From positions 124,001 through 188,000 of the forward strand of contig NZ_CP123897.1 in the NCBI RefSeq assembly GCF_029910655.1: DNA of 64,000 bases, read 5' to 3'. Shown here piece by piece: positions 1 to 9,460 of this stretch (position 1 is its first letter; every line of letters starts with the position of its first letter). The notes beneath the pieces are model-generated. The model worked only from the letters and a program-made list of their open reading frames with translations, was not told where the DNA came from and ran no database searches. The DNA is from Methylomonas sp. UP202 (lineage in GTDB: Bacteria > Pseudomonadota > Gammaproteobacteria > Methylococcales > Methylomonadaceae). The position numbers and the translations under genes were made by a program.

Positions 1-1
1 C

Positions 2-349
2 CTGGACCCGCAAAGCCGCAACGGTCTGGTTTACGTTGACCTGCCGGACGCCGTTCGCCAAGGCCTGCGAGCCGGTATGTTCGCCAGGGGCGAATTTGCC
101 CTGGGCGCCAGTCCCGCGCTGATCGTGCCGCAAACCGCGGTGTCCTTGCGCGAAGGTTTCAGCTACGTGTTCAAGCTCGGCGAGCGCCAGGGAGACCTGG
201 CCAAGGTGGCCCTGGTCAAGGTTCAACTCGGCCGGCGCAGCGGCGACGATCTGGAAGTACTGGCCGGCATCAGCGCCGGCGACCAGCTGGTGGCCGGCGG
301 CGTGTCCTTCCTGGCCGACGGCGATCTGGTGCGGGTGGTGCCGAAATGA
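2..349 (+). CDS. RND efflux periplasmic adaptor subunit, C-terminal part (5' end outside window)
   Basis: This is the C-terminal ~115 residues of a membrane fusion protein, which links an inner-membrane RND pump to an outer-membrane channel. The frame is open from the window edge, so the start lies outside. The visible part has the usual beta-barrel and membrane-proximal pattern: a G-L-R-A-G-M-F-A-R-G stretch, then 'LIVPQTAV', then a series ending 'GDQLVAGGVSFLADGDLVRVV'. Its stop overlaps the start of the permease gene in an ATGA, so the two are almost certainly co-translated. The family call rests on these motifs and on the neighbour. The substrate cannot be told from the sequence. Confidence 0.85.
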   Translation: MDPQSRNGLVYVDLPDAVRQGLRAGMFARGEFALGASPALIVPQTAVSLREGFSYVFKLGERQGDLAKVALVKVQLGRRSGDDLEVLAGISAGDQLVAGGVSFLADGDLVRVVPK

Positions 350-3300
350 ACGTCTCCGCTTGGTGCATCCGCAATCCGATTCCGGCCCTGATGCTGTTCG
401 TGCTGCTGGGTTTCGGCGGTTTACAAGGCTTCAAGGCGATGAAAGTCCAGAACTTTCCCGATCTGGACTTGCCGACCGTGACCTTGACCGCCAATCTGCC
501 CGGCGCGTCGCCGGCCCAATTGGAAACCGACGTGGCCCGCAAGCTGGAAAACTCGCTGGCCACGCTGCAAGGCCTTAAGCACCTCTACACCAAGATCTAC
601 GACGGCAACGTGGTGATCAACGCCGAATTTCGCCTGGAAAAACCGGTGCAGGAAGCGGTGGACGATGTGCGCTCGGCGGTCTCCAAGGTGCGCGCCGACT
701 TGCCGGCCGACTTGCGCGAGCCGGTCGTGACCAAATTGGATCTGGCCGGCGCGCCGATACTGGCGCTGACCGTGTCCTCGGACAAACGCGACGACGAAGC
801 GCTGTCCTGGTTCGTCGAGGATACCGTCGCCAAGCGACTGCTGGCGGTGCGCGGCGTCGGCGCGGTGACCCGAGTCGGCGGCGTCAGCCGCGAAATCGGC
901 ATCGCGTTGGACCCGGTCAAACTACAGGCGCTGGGCGTCAGCGCCGCCGACATTTCCCGGCAACTGCGCCAGGTGCAGCAGGAAAGCGCCGGCGGCCGCA
1001 CCGATCTTGGCAGCGGCGAGCAGCCCTTGCGCACGCTGGCGAAAGTCGCGTCGGTCGAGGAATTGCGGCCGCTGCAACTGGCCTTGCCCGACGGCCGCCG
1101 CATCCGGCTGGATCAAGTCGCCGACCTGAACGATTCGGTTGCCGAACCGCGCGCGCTGGCCTTGCTGGACGGCCGGCCGGTGGTCGGTTTCGAGGTTACC
1201 CGCAGCCGAGGCGCCAGCGAGGTCGAAGTCGGTGCCGGCGTGCAACGGGCGCTGGCGGACTTGAAACTAAGCTATCCGGACGTGCAATTCACCGAAGCCT
1301 TTAATTTTGTCGAGCCGGTCGCCGAGGAATTTCAAGGCTCGATGACGATGATCTACGAAGGCGCGCTGCTGGCGGTCATCGTGGTCTGGCTGTTTTTGCG
1401 AGACTGGCGCGCCACCTTCGTCTCGGCGGTGGCGTTGCCCTTGTCGGTGATCCCGTCGTTTCTGGGCATGTATTTGCTGGGTTTTTCGTTGAACGTGATT
1501 ACCTTGCTGGCGCTGTCGCTGGTGATCGGCATTCTGGTCGACGACGCGATCGTCGAAGTCGAAAACATCGTCCGTCACCAGCGCATGGGCAAGACGCCCT
1601 ATCAAGCGGCGCTGGAAGCGGCCGACGAAATAGGCCTGGCCGTCGTCGCCACCACGTTCGCGTTGGTGGCGGTGTTTCTGCCCACCGCCTTCATGAGCGG
1701 GGTGCCGGGGCGTTTTTTCAAACAATTCGGCTGGACCGCCGCGCTGGCCATCATCGCCTCGCTGATTGTGGCCCGGATGTTGACGCCGATGATGTCGGCT
1801 TATCTGTTGAAGGATCGCGAACACGTCGCGGCGCCCGAAGGTTGGCTGATGCGGACTTACATGAACATGGCGGCCTGGTGCTTGCGCCACCGCATTGTGA
1901 CGATGGCCGGCGCGCTGGCGTTTTTCATCGGCTCGCTGATGTTGATTCCGCTGTTGCCGACCGGCTTCATCCCGGCCGACGACAATCCGCAAACCCAGGT
2001 CTTCGTCGAGCTGTCGCCCGGCGCGACGCTGGCGCAAACCCGCGCCTCGGCCGAACAGGCCCGGCAATTGGTGGCGGCGGTGCCTTACGTCAAAAGCGTC
2101 TACACCACGATAGGCGCCGGCGCGGCCGGTAGCGACCCGATGGTAATGAGCATGGGTACCAGCGAGGTGCGCAAGGCGACGCTGACCATCACTCTGGCCG
2201 CCCGCCGCGACCGGCCGGTGCGCAAGCAAACGATAGAAAATGACATTCGGATCGCGCTGCAACGTTTGCCCGGCGTGCGTACCAAGGTCGGCTTGGGCGC
2301 GTCCGGCGAAAAATACGTGCTGGTGTTGAGTGGCGACGATCCGCAGGCCTTGAGCAAGGCCGCCGGCGATGTCGAGCGCGATTTGCGCACGATACCCGGC
2401 CTGGGCAGCATCGCCTCCAGCGCGGCCTTGATCCGCCCGGAAATCGCGGTGCGTCCCGACTTCGCCCGCGCCGCCGATCTGGGCGTCACCACCGCCGCGT
2501 TGGCCGAAACCCTGCGCATCGCGACGATAGGCGACTACGACTGGTCGCTGCCCAAACTCAACCTGAGCCAGCGGCAAGTGCCGATCGTCGTCAAACTGGC
2601 GAGTGCCGGCCGTCAGGATTTGGCGGTGCTGGAACGTTTGACGGTGCCGTCCAACAAGCCCAACGTTGGCTCGGTGCTGGTCGGCCAGGTCGCCAAGCTG
2701 GAGCTGTCCAGCGGCCCGGCCCTGATCGACCGCTACGACCGCGCCCGCAACGTCAATTTCGAAATCGAACTCAACGGCCAACCGCTCGGCGACGTCGCCA
2801 ATGCCGCGCATCAGTTGCCCAGCATCCGCCACCTGCCGGCCGGCGTGCGCTTGCTCAGCATCGGCGATGCCGAAATGATGGAGGAGTTGTTCGGCAGTTT
2901 CGGTTCGGCGATGTTGATCGGCGTGTTGTGCATCTTCGTGGTGTTGGTATTGCTGTTTAAGGACTTCATCCAACCCGTCACGATTTTGACCGCGCTGCCG
3001 CTGTCGTTCGGCGGTGGCTTCGTCGCTTTGCTAATCGCCGGCAAGGCTTTTTCGATGCCGTCGCTGATCGGCCTGGTGATGCTGATGGGCATCGCCACCA
3101 AAAACTCCATTCTGCTGGTGGAATACGCCATCGTCGCTCGCCGCGAGCATGGCCTGAACCGCGGCGAAGCGCTGCTGGACGCCTGCCGCAAGCGGGCTAG
3201 GCCCATCGTGATGACGACGATCGCGATGGGCGCCGGCATGCTGCCGATCGCGTTGGGCATGGGTGCCGCCGACGCCTCGTTTCGCAGTCCGATGGCGATC

Positions 3301-3450
3301 GCGGTGATCGGCGGCTTGGTCACGTCGACGCTGCTCAGCCTATTGGTGATTCCGGTGGCCTATTGCTATCTGGACGATTTGAAAATGAGCTTGGCGCGCG
3401 GCTACGCTCGGTGGTTGAGCTGGTTGAATCGGCGGGCGGCGCAAGCCTGA
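346..3450 (+). CDS. RND family efflux transporter permease (AcrB/MexB-like)
   Basis: A 1034-residue inner-membrane proton-driven efflux pump of the resistance-nodulation-division superfamily, the normal length for the family. The N-terminus 'WCIRNPIPALMLFVLLGFGG' is the first transmembrane helix. It is followed by a large periplasmic loop with the typical porter-domain phrase 'FPDLDLPTVTLTANLPGASP'. Helix 4 carries the proton-relay acidic pair in 'GILVDDAIVEVENIVRH'. The second half repeats the pattern, with 'LMGIATKNSILLVEYAI' and a final helix pair near 'SLLVIPVAYCYLDD'. The gene starts inside the adaptor stop codon (ATGA overlap), so both belong to one operon. An outer-membrane factor is not present downstream. 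Drug versus other substrate specificity cannot be assigned. Confidence 0.93.
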   Translation: MNVSAWCIRNPIPALMLFVLLGFGGLQGFKAMKVQNFPDLDLPTVTLTANLPGASPAQLETDVARKLENSLATLQGLKHLYTKIYDGNVVINAEFRLEKPVQEAVDDVRSAVSKVRADLPADLREPVVTKLDLAGAPILALTVSSDKRDDEALSWFVEDTVAKRLLAVRGVGAVTRVGGVSREIGIALDPVKLQALGVSAADISRQLRQVQQESAGGRTDLGSGEQPLRTLAKVASVEELRPLQLALPDGRRIRLDQVADLNDSVAEPRALALLDGRPVVGFEVTRSRGASEVEVGAGVQRALADLKLSYPDVQFTEAFNFVEPVAEEFQGSMTMIYEGALLAVIVVWLFLRDWRATFVSAVALPLSVIPSFLGMYLLGFSLNVITLLALSLVIGILVDDAIVEVENIVRHQRMGKTPYQAALEAADEIGLAVVATTFALVAVFLPTAFMSGVPGRFFKQFGWTAALAIIASLIVARMLTPMMSAYLLKDREHVAAPEGWLMRTYMNMAAWCLRHRIVTMAGALAFFIGSLMLIPLLPTGFIPADDNPQTQVFVELSPGATLAQTRASAEQARQLVAAVPYVKSVYTTIGAGAAGSDPMVMSMGTSEVRKATLTITLAARRDRPVRKQTIENDIRIALQRLPGVRTKVGLGASGEKYVLVLSGDDPQALSKAAGDVERDLRTIPGLGSIASSAALIRPEIAVRPDFARAADLGVTTAALAETLRIATIGDYDWSLPKLNLSQRQVPIVVKLASAGRQDLAVLERLTVPSNKPNVGSVLVGQVAKLELSSGPALIDRYDRARNVNFEIELNGQPLGDVANAAHQLPSIRHLPAGVRLLSIGDAEMMEELFGSFGSAMLIGVLCIFVVLVLLFKDFIQPVTILTALPLSFGGGFVALLIAGKAFSMPSLIGLVMLMGIATKNSILLVEYAIVARREHGLNRGEALLDACRKRARPIVMTTIAMGAGMLPIALGMGAADASFRSPMAIAVIGGLVTSTLLSLLVIPVAYCYLDDLKMSLARGYARWLSWLNRRAAQA

Positions 3451-3475
3451 TCGCGTATCCGTTGGCCGCCAGCGC

Positions 3476-4555
3476 CTAAAGGAGGCGCGGACCGGGGGAA
3501 ATAACCGCGCCGTCCGATTCGGGCATTTGCGCCAACAGCTGTTTGATCGGTGTCGGCAAACCCAGGGCGGCCCAGGCCTCCGGGGCTTGCCAGGCAAAAG
3601 TCGCGGGGTCGGCGATCGCGGCGACTTCCGCCAAGCTGGCCAATAACGGCGTGTAGTCCAGGTGATAATGCGAAAAGGTATGGCGGCGTTGCGCTAAGGC
3701 CGCGACGGCCGCCAAACAATAGCCGCGTTCGCGACACCAGATTTCGGCGCTCGGCCGATCCGGAAACTCCGGCAAACTCCACAAGCCGCCCCAGATACCG
3801 GTTGGCGGACGCTTTTCCAGCAAGATCGCGCCGTCGCGCGCGGTCAACAGCAGCATGTAACATTGTTTGACCGGCATGGACTTACGCGGTTTGGCGGCCG
3901 GCAATTGCCGAACCAGTCCCCGATGTTTGGCCTCGCATCCGGCCTGGACCGGGCAAATCTCGCACAGCGGCTTGGCGCGGGTACACAGGGTCGCGCCCAA
4001 ATCCATCATCGCCTGGGTATAGTCGGCGGTTCGGTGTTTCGGCGTGTAGGTCTCCGCGAGCTGCCAGAGTTGGGCCGCGACCCTGGTCTCGCCCGGCCAG
4101 CCATGGATCGCGTGAAAGCGCGTCAATACCCGTTTGACGTTGCCGTCCAATATCGGTTGGCTTTGCCCGCCGGCAATGCTGAGTATCGCGCCGGCCGTCG
4201 AGCGGCCGATGCCGGGCAAGGCGCTCAGCGCTTCGACGGTTTGCGGAAACTCGCCGCCGTTCGCCGCGACCAGGCGCGCGGTCTTGTGCAGATTGCGGGC
4301 ACGGGCGTAATAACCCAGTCCGGCCCAATGCTGCAACACATCGTCCAGTTCCGCGTCCGCCAAATGCCGTACGGTCGGGAATCGGTCCATGAAGCGCTGG
4401 AAATAGCCGATCACGCTGGCTACTTGAGTCTGCTGCAACATGATCTCCGACACCCAAACCCGGTAGGGATTGATGTCTTGTTGCCAAGGTAAATCCCTGC
4501 GGCCATGCAGGTCGAACCATGCGAAGAGTTGCTGTTGGAAGTGGGCGGGAGACAC
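3476..4555 (-). CDS. mutY: A/G-specific adenine glycosylase MutY
   Basis: MutY removes adenine mispaired with 8-oxoguanine in base-excision repair. The N-terminal helix-hairpin-helix glycosylase domain is clear ('LPWQQDINPYRVWVSEIMLQQTQV', with the catalytic Glu in SEIMLQQTQ, then 'LPGIGRSTAGAILS' and 'ILDGNVKRVL'). The [4Fe-4S] loop has the exact spacing C-X6-C-X2-C-X5-C in 'CTRAKPLCEICPVQAGC'. The C-terminal NUDIX-like 8-oxoG recognition domain holds 'GIWGGLWSLPEF' and 'RHTFSHYHLDY'. I chose the GTG at 4555, giving 359 residues and a start that aligns with E. coli MutY. The frame stays open to 4804, but those 83 extra codons show no MutY similarity. No good Shine-Dalgarno precedes the GTG. 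The gene is convergent with the RND permease gene. Confidence 0.93.
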   Translation of the reverse strand: MSPAHFQQQLFAWFDLHGRRDLPWQQDINPYRVWVSEIMLQQTQVASVIGYFQRFMDRFPTVRHLADAELDDVLQHWAGLGYYARARNLHKTARLVAANGGEFPQTVEALSALPGIGRSTAGAILSIAGGQSQPILDGNVKRVLTRFHAIHGWPGETRVAAQLWQLAETYTPKHRTADYTQAMMDLGATLCTRAKPLCEICPVQAGCEAKHRGLVRQLPAAKPRKSMPVKQCYMLLLTARDGAILLEKRPPTGIWGGLWSLPEFPDRPSAEIWCRERGYCLAAVAALAQRRHTFSHYHLDYTPLLASLAEVAAIADPATFAWQAPEAWAALGLPTPIKQLLAQMPESDGAVISPGPRLL

Positions 4556-5082
4556 GTTAGAAATATTGAAGCTGCTTGGTGAAATGGGATGACGATCCCA
4601 CGGAAGGGTTCCTGAATCAAGCGTGATTATAGAGCTTGCTATTTGCGGTCGGCGGTTTATTCCACAACTTTTGCCCGTCGAATTTTCACGACCTGATGTT
4701 TTCCTATGCCGGTCTGGGCAGTCCGCGTTCGGGATTGAACGAAAAGACCGGCGAGCGAGGCCGGAAACCGGGTCATATCGGGTTGGGCGTCCGGTTTTCG
4801 GCACTCGACGATGCTGGACCTCGCGGGATTGGGCCGACCTACAACAGTCTGGCTAGATCCGCCGACGGGACGCGGAAACGGGCGCTCCGACGGCGCAAAA
4901 AATCAGATCAGCACGTAAACGCGGGCTGCGCTTATCTTCCTAAGGTTGGCTTGACGCCCGTTGTCGTGGCCCGTTACTCTCGGGGGATACGCTCGGTTGC
5001 GGTAAATCCGTCGCGCATTCAGTCATCGTGTCGTATCATCAGTCGCCAGTGACCCGTTTGCCCTTTCCGAGGAGCTGTTCTG
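4556..5082. other. Intergenic region with no recognised gene (527 bp)
   Basis: This lies between the divergent mutY and Rieske genes. Several frames stay open by chance because the region is GC-rich, the longest being a 138-codon frame at 4636-5052. Its translation is rich in Arg and Gly, has no hydrophobic core pattern or motif and no Shine-Dalgarno, so I do not call it. I see no repeat, tRNA or strong terminator. The last ~15 bases carry the ribosome binding site of the Rieske gene. Confidence 0.6.
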
Positions 5083-5457
5083 ATGAGTAAGAGCCATCTC
5101 GTCCCGATTTGCCGAAGCGATCAGTTAGCCGAACTGGGTAAGTGGTGCTTTTCGGTGCGATACCGGGGAGCGCCCGAACCGGCCTTGGTGGTGCGTTTTA
5201 ACGGCACGGTGTTCGGCTATTTGAATCATTGCGCGCATATGCCGAGGACGCTGGATTGCGAACGCGACGGCGTGTTCGATCCCTCCGGCCGTTACCTACA
5301 ATGCTCGATGCACGGCATTTGTTACGATCCGGTGAGCGGACGATCGCTGAGCGAAATTTGCCTGGATAAGAGTCTGACGGCGATCAAGGTCGCCGAACAA
5401 GAAGGCTGGATTTACCTGATCGACAAGCACGCCAGGCTGGAATCGCCGGAGTCGTAA
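5083..5457 (+). CDS. Rieske [2Fe-2S] ferredoxin-like protein
   Basis: A 124-residue single-domain Rieske protein. The two cluster-binding boxes are visible: C-A-H in 'NHCAHMP' at about residue 48-50 and C-S-M-H in 'QCSMHGICYDP' about 35 residues later, that is C-X-H followed by C-X2-H. There is no transmembrane anchor or signal peptide, so it should be a soluble cytoplasmic electron carrier. A GAGGAG ribosome binding site sits 8 bases before the ATG. It is a lone gene, convergent with a nitroreductase gene whose stop is only 12 bases away. No oxygenase subunit is adjacent, so the partner is unknown. Confidence 0.85.
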   Translation: MSKSHLVPICRSDQLAELGKWCFSVRYRGAPEPALVVRFNGTVFGYLNHCAHMPRTLDCERDGVFDPSGRYLQCSMHGICYDPVSGRSLSEICLDKSLTAIKVAEQEGWIYLIDKHARLESPES

Positions 5458-5469
5458 GGTTCGCGGCAC

Positions 5470-6138
5470 CTAGCGCCATTCGATGACGGCGCTGGCTTGC
5501 TGGCGGGTTTTCGGGCGAGCCGGCGGGTTTTTCCGGTAACCGAAAGCCACCAGATAAGCGACGCTCCATTGTTCGAGGTCGATGCCGATCTCGGCGGCCA
5601 GAGCCTGTTCCAAACTGTTGCGCTCGAAGCCTTCGATCGGACAGGAGTCTATGCCGATTAGGGCTGCCGCCGTCATCATATTGGCCAGCGGAATATAGGT
5701 CTGCTTGCCGGCCCAGTCGTTGATGGCGCGTTCCGATTCCAGCAGCGCGAAGTCGTGCTGTTGAAATTTTTCCAGTACTTGGGTGCGGGCCTGGGCGGCG
5801 TCTTCCGGGTAATGCTGAACCTCGCGCATGAAACCTTGCACGTAATCGCTGTCGTAGCGCAGGTCGCGGCTTTTGCGGCACAGCGTCAAGATCAGGTGGC
5901 TGGCGGTCGGCAACTGTTTTTGGCCGCCCCAGATATGCGGACGCAATTTCTCGCGCAATGTCGGGGTCTGAATCACCAGAAACTTCCAGGGCTCCAGGCC
6001 GAACGAGCACGGCGACAGCCTAGCGGTTTCCAGTATGAAGTCGAAGTCCGCGCCGGCGATTTTGCGCTCGGCATCGAATTCCTTGCAGGCGTGGCGGAAG
6101 TGGAAGGCTTCCAGAATTGCGGGTTTATTGATCGTCAT
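5470..6138 (-). CDS. NAD(P)H-dependent oxidoreductase of the nitroreductase family
   Basis: A 222-residue FMN-dependent nitroreductase-fold enzyme. Family features include the N-terminal 'FHFRHACKEFD' (the R-S/H-x-R-x-F type opening), 'ETARLSPCSFGLEPWKFLVI' (the P-S-S-x-x-x-Q-P-W-x-F FMN box) and 'ANMMTAAALIGIDSCPIEGF' (the A-A-x-x-x-G-x-D-S-C-P-I-E-G box of NfsB-like enzymes), with 'VAFGYRKNPPARPKTRQ' at the C-terminus. NfsB-type enzymes reduce nitroaromatics, quinones or flavins; the physiological substrate here is unknown. It is a single gene, convergent with the Rieske gene. Confidence 0.88.
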   Translation of the reverse strand: MTINKPAILEAFHFRHACKEFDAERKIAGADFDFILETARLSPCSFGLEPWKFLVIQTPTLREKLRPHIWGGQKQLPTASHLILTLCRKSRDLRYDSDYVQGFMREVQHYPEDAAQARTQVLEKFQQHDFALLESERAINDWAGKQTYIPLANMMTAAALIGIDSCPIEGFERNSLEQALAAEIGIDLEQWSVAYLVAFGYRKNPPARPKTRQQASAVIEWR

Positions 6139-6252
6139 CGCATCCTCGTGGCGAACGGTGGACTAAGGGTTTGCCCCGGACCCCGGCCTCGCCGACAGCG
6201 GCCGGCAAGGCCCATGGGCGAGGGTCGGCCCTCGGATTCCAGGCGTTTAATG

Positions 6253-7005
6253 CTAGAGGCTATCGCCCACTTCGCGGTGGTAAAACGGCCATTTCTTGAC
6301 GTGCAAATATTTGCGGATCGGGGTTTTGATGACCGACACGCACAGCGCGATCGAAAACAAACACCAGACCGCGCAATACTCGTTCGGATCGTCGGTGGTG
6401 ACGTCCGAAATCCACGGTCCGATCAAATAGTGAAAACCGACGAAACGCCAGGAACCATAAATGATGGGCAGATAAAACGCCGCCAAAATATAGGAAAACG
6501 CATGCAGGCCCCAGTTGAAGCCGAACAGCCACTCGACCGGATTGGACATCAAGCCGTTCAACGGCATTTTCCACGCGATATGCCAGGCACCCGACACCGA
6601 ACAGGTTTGCGCACCGCAGAAGCCTTCGACGCCTTCCACGCAGTTGCCGGCCCACGCGAACGGATACATTTTAATCAACATCGCCAGCGAGCTGATCGCG
6701 CACAGCGTATAGACGGTAGTCCTGATTTTGAGCTTGACGCTCTCCGGAATGAAATACATCGCTACCATGTTGACGAAAAACGGCTGGAAGGCGATATGCA
6801 CGTAGCCGAGCAGCGTCAGTATCTGATTGTTCGGGTTGTCGCATAGATTGATGTACACATAGGTTGCCGCCTGCAACAATTCCATCAACGCGAAATAAGT
6901 CAACGGAATCCAAAGTTCCTTGGACTCGCCTTTGTACGCCACGTAAACGGCGGTGGTCAAACCGGCGGCGGCTAATACGCCCGACGCTTCTCCGCTCCAA
7001 CACAT
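6253..7005 (-). CDS. Polytopic membrane protein of unknown function (DUF5765-like)
   Basis: A 250-residue protein with about seven hydrophobic segments, beginning 'MCWSGEASGVLAAAGLTTAVY' and ending in a basic cytoplasmic-type tail. It is rich in Cys, Trp and Tyr. A Cys cluster lies between helices ('NCVEGVEGFCGAQTCSV', three Cys within 15 residues) and others sit near the end ('EYCAVWCLFSIALC'). I think it belongs to the DUF5765 group, recalled from memory and not checked. A purine-rich ribosome binding site (AAAGGGGG) precedes the ATG. The gene is monocistronic. Redox or metal binding is possible given the cysteines, but nothing shows it directly. Confidence 0.7.
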   Translation of the reverse strand: MCWSGEASGVLAAAGLTTAVYVAYKGESKELWIPLTYFALMELLQAATYVYINLCDNPNNQILTLLGYVHIAFQPFFVNMVAMYFIPESVKLKIRTTVYTLCAISSLAMLIKMYPFAWAGNCVEGVEGFCGAQTCSVSGAWHIAWKMPLNGLMSNPVEWLFGFNWGLHAFSYILAAFYLPIIYGSWRFVGFHYLIGPWISDVTTDDPNEYCAVWCLFSIALCVSVIKTPIRKYLHVKKWPFYHREVGDSL

Positions 7006-7255
7006 TGAAAAGTACCCCCTTTCGTTATTTTAATTATGTGATTGCCATTCGGATTGGGGTGGGGTGCTAGTCCCGCCGCCATAGACCGCAATCTTCCGGG
7101 CGGGGCGTTCGGTGAGCCCGAAGTGTCGGCCTGGCGAATACCCCTGGTTTTTTGCCGCGACCTCGAGCCGCGAAAAAGCGGCGAATTATCCCATAAAACC
7201 CTTCACTTACCGGCGGCTTTTTGCCGGGCGATCGCAGCGAATCGATAGCGGATGG

Positions 7256-9460
7256 TTAATACAAGTCCAGCGGATCGACATCCAGCGACCAACGTACCGA
7301 TCTGGCCTCGCGTAAGTCGGCGAGGCGTGGAACCCAAAAATCCAGCAGCCGCTGCAAAGCCGGGCGCTTATCGCTTTGCAACAGTATTTGGTAACGGTAT
7401 AGCCCGGCGCGTCTGACCATCGGCGCGCTAACCGGGCCGAGCACTTGCACGCCGGACTGTGTAAAGTCGGTCAGACATTGAATGGCTGCCCCCAAAAATT
7501 GCTGCGGAGCGCCGGCGTTGCCGGCTTGCGCCCGCAACAGGGCTTGATAGCCGAAGGGGGGCAGTCCGGCGGCGCGGCGTTCGCTAAGCGCGGTTTCGGC
7601 GAAAGCTCGATAGCCGTGGCTCAGCAGGCTATGCAGCAGCGCGTGTCGCGGATGGCGGGTTTGTAGGATCACCCGGCCGGGCAATTCGGCTCGGCCGGCC
7701 CGACCGGCGACTTGCACGATCAACTGCGCCAATTTCTCGCCGCCGCGAAAGTCGATGCTGAACAGGCCGCTGTCGATATCCAGGATCGCGACCAAGGTCA
7801 CATTCGGAAAGTGGTGGCCCTTGGCCAGCATTTGCGTGCCGAGCACGATGTCGGCGTCGCCGCGATGAATTTGCTGCAAATAGCCTTCGAGCGCGCCCTT
7901 GCGTTGCGTGGTGTCGCGGTCCAGGCGGACGATGCGGCGGCCGGCGAACAACTCGGTTAGGGTTTCTTCGATGCGTTCGGTGCCCAGGCCGAGTGCCTGC
8001 AACTCGCCGATGCCGCAGGCCGGACACTGCCGCGGCAAGGCTTGCTCGTAGCCGCAATGATGGCAGCGCAATTTGTGTATGCCGGCGTGAATCACCAGAT
8101 TGGCGTCGCAACGGTGACAGCGCGATACCCAACCGCAATCGTGGCAGATTTGCACCGGCGCATAACCGCGCCGGTTTAGAAACAGCAGCACTTGCCGGCC
8201 TTCGGCGAGTTCCGCGCCGATCGCCGTTACCAATGGCTCCGACAGACCGGCTTGCAGCTTCTTGCCGCGAATGTCCAACACCTGAAATGCCGGCGGCTTG
8301 GCGTTGCCGGCCCGGTGCGGCAAGTGCGACAGACGGTAGCGGCCCTGGGCCACATTGGCCAGACTCTCCAGCGACGGCGTCGCCGAGCCCATCACCACCG
8401 GAATATTCAGCAGCTTGGCTCTGGCGATCGCGACATCGCGCGCCGAAAATCGAAACCCGTCCTGTTGTTTGAAGGAGCCGTCGTGTTCCTCGTCCAACAC
8501 GATCAGGCCGGGTTCCCGAAGCGGCGTAAACAGCGCGGATCGAGTGCCGAGCAGTATGCGCGCAACGCCGGCGCGCATGCTCAGCCAGGCTTGTTGGCGT
8601 TGCCGGTCGGTCAGATTCGAGTGAAAGGTTTCGATCCCCACCCCGAAGCGCTGCCGAAACCGCTGTTCCAATTGCGGTGTCAGATTGATTTCAGGCAGCA
8701 ATACCAAGACTTGCCGCCCCAAAGCCAGGGTTCGGGCGATGATCTGCATGTAGACTTCGGTTTTGCCGCTGCCGGTCACCCCCTCCAACAAATGCACCGC
8801 GAACCGGCCCAGGTCGGCGCCGACCGCGTCTATCGCGGCTTGCTGATCCGGATTGGCGGCCAGCGCGGCACCGAACACGACCGGACCATCCGACGGGTCC
8901 GGCATTCGCGGTTCGACCAAACCTTTGTCGATCAACGCCCGCAGGGCCGGCTTGTGTCCGGCCAATTCGGCCGCCGACCAAGCCGGTTCGCGGCTGAGCA
9001 TTCGCCGCAGCAAATCTTTTTGCCGAGTGGCGCGTCCCAAATCGACATCAGGCGCCCGGCCGGCCGCGGTCGGCGCGAAATAACGCTCGCACTGCAAAGT
9101 GGCCGGCAAACCTTGGCGTAACGCGGTCGGAAATGCCGTTGCCACTACTTCACCGATCGGATGGTGGTAGTAGCGGGCAGCCCATTCCAGCAACTGCAAA
9201 TCGAGAGCCGACAACAACGGGGTGTCGTCCAGTAGCTCGATGACCGGCTTAATCGAGCGACTGGCTAGCGTCGAGCCGTTGGCGCTACCCATGACGACGC
9301 CGACGCATTGACGCTTGCCGAACGGCACCAAAACCCTGGCGCCACGCTGAAATTCCGCCGAATTGCCGAGTTCGGAAGGTCGGTAATCGAACAATCTGTC
9401 CAACGGAACCGGCACCGCAATTTTTAAAATCAAACTGTCGGCGGCATCGCATTTAGCCAT
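7256..9460 (-). CDS. priA: Primosomal protein N', replication restart helicase PriA
   Basis: A 734-residue 3'-5' DNA helicase that reloads the replisome at stalled forks. The N-terminal 3'-DNA-end-binding domain begins 'LILKIAVPVPLDRLFDY'. Walker A is 'GVTGSGKT' at residues 227-234, and motif II is a DEEH box ('VLDEEHDGSFKQQ') at ~325. The zinc-binding insertion carries eight cysteines in CxxC pairs ('CHDCGWVSRCHRCD', 'CHHCGYEQ', 'CPACG'). Motifs V and VI follow ('GTQMLAKGHHFPNVTLV', 'VAGRAGRAELPGRVILQT'). Length is normal. Upstream (to its right) lies an AT-rich intergenic region with DnaA-box-like sequences. No strong Shine-Dalgarno is visible before the ATG. Confidence 0.96.
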   Translation of the reverse strand: MAKCDAADSLILKIAVPVPLDRLFDYRPSELGNSAEFQRGARVLVPFGKRQCVGVVMGSANGSTLASRSIKPVIELLDDTPLLSALDLQLLEWAARYYHHPIGEVVATAFPTALRQGLPATLQCERYFAPTAAGRAPDVDLGRATRQKDLLRRMLSREPAWSAAELAGHKPALRALIDKGLVEPRMPDPSDGPVVFGAALAANPDQQAAIDAVGADLGRFAVHLLEGVTGSGKTEVYMQIIARTLALGRQVLVLLPEINLTPQLEQRFRQRFGVGIETFHSNLTDRQRQQAWLSMRAGVARILLGTRSALFTPLREPGLIVLDEEHDGSFKQQDGFRFSARDVAIARAKLLNIPVVMGSATPSLESLANVAQGRYRLSHLPHRAGNAKPPAFQVLDIRGKKLQAGLSEPLVTAIGAELAEGRQVLLFLNRRGYAPVQICHDCGWVSRCHRCDANLVIHAGIHKLRCHHCGYEQALPRQCPACGIGELQALGLGTERIEETLTELFAGRRIVRLDRDTTQRKGALEGYLQQIHRGDADIVLGTQMLAKGHHFPNVTLVAILDIDSGLFSIDFRGGEKLAQLIVQVAGRAGRAELPGRVILQTRHPRHALLHSLLSHGYRAFAETALSERRAAGLPPFGYQALLRAQAGNAGAPQQFLGAAIQCLTDFTQSGVQVLGPVSAPMVRRAGLYRYQILLQSDKRPALQRLLDFWVPRLADLREARSVRWSLDVDPLDLY

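Noticed and set aside
1267-2973. Long 568-codon frame on the minus strand
   Set aside because: It lies wholly inside the RND permease gene; its His/Gln/Arg-rich translation is the typical antisense shadow of a GC-rich gene.
4636-5052. Possible 138-codon gene between mutY and the Rieske gene
   Set aside because: Arg/Gly-rich, no motif, no ribosome binding site and no coding-like hydrophobic pattern; a chance open frame in GC-rich DNA.
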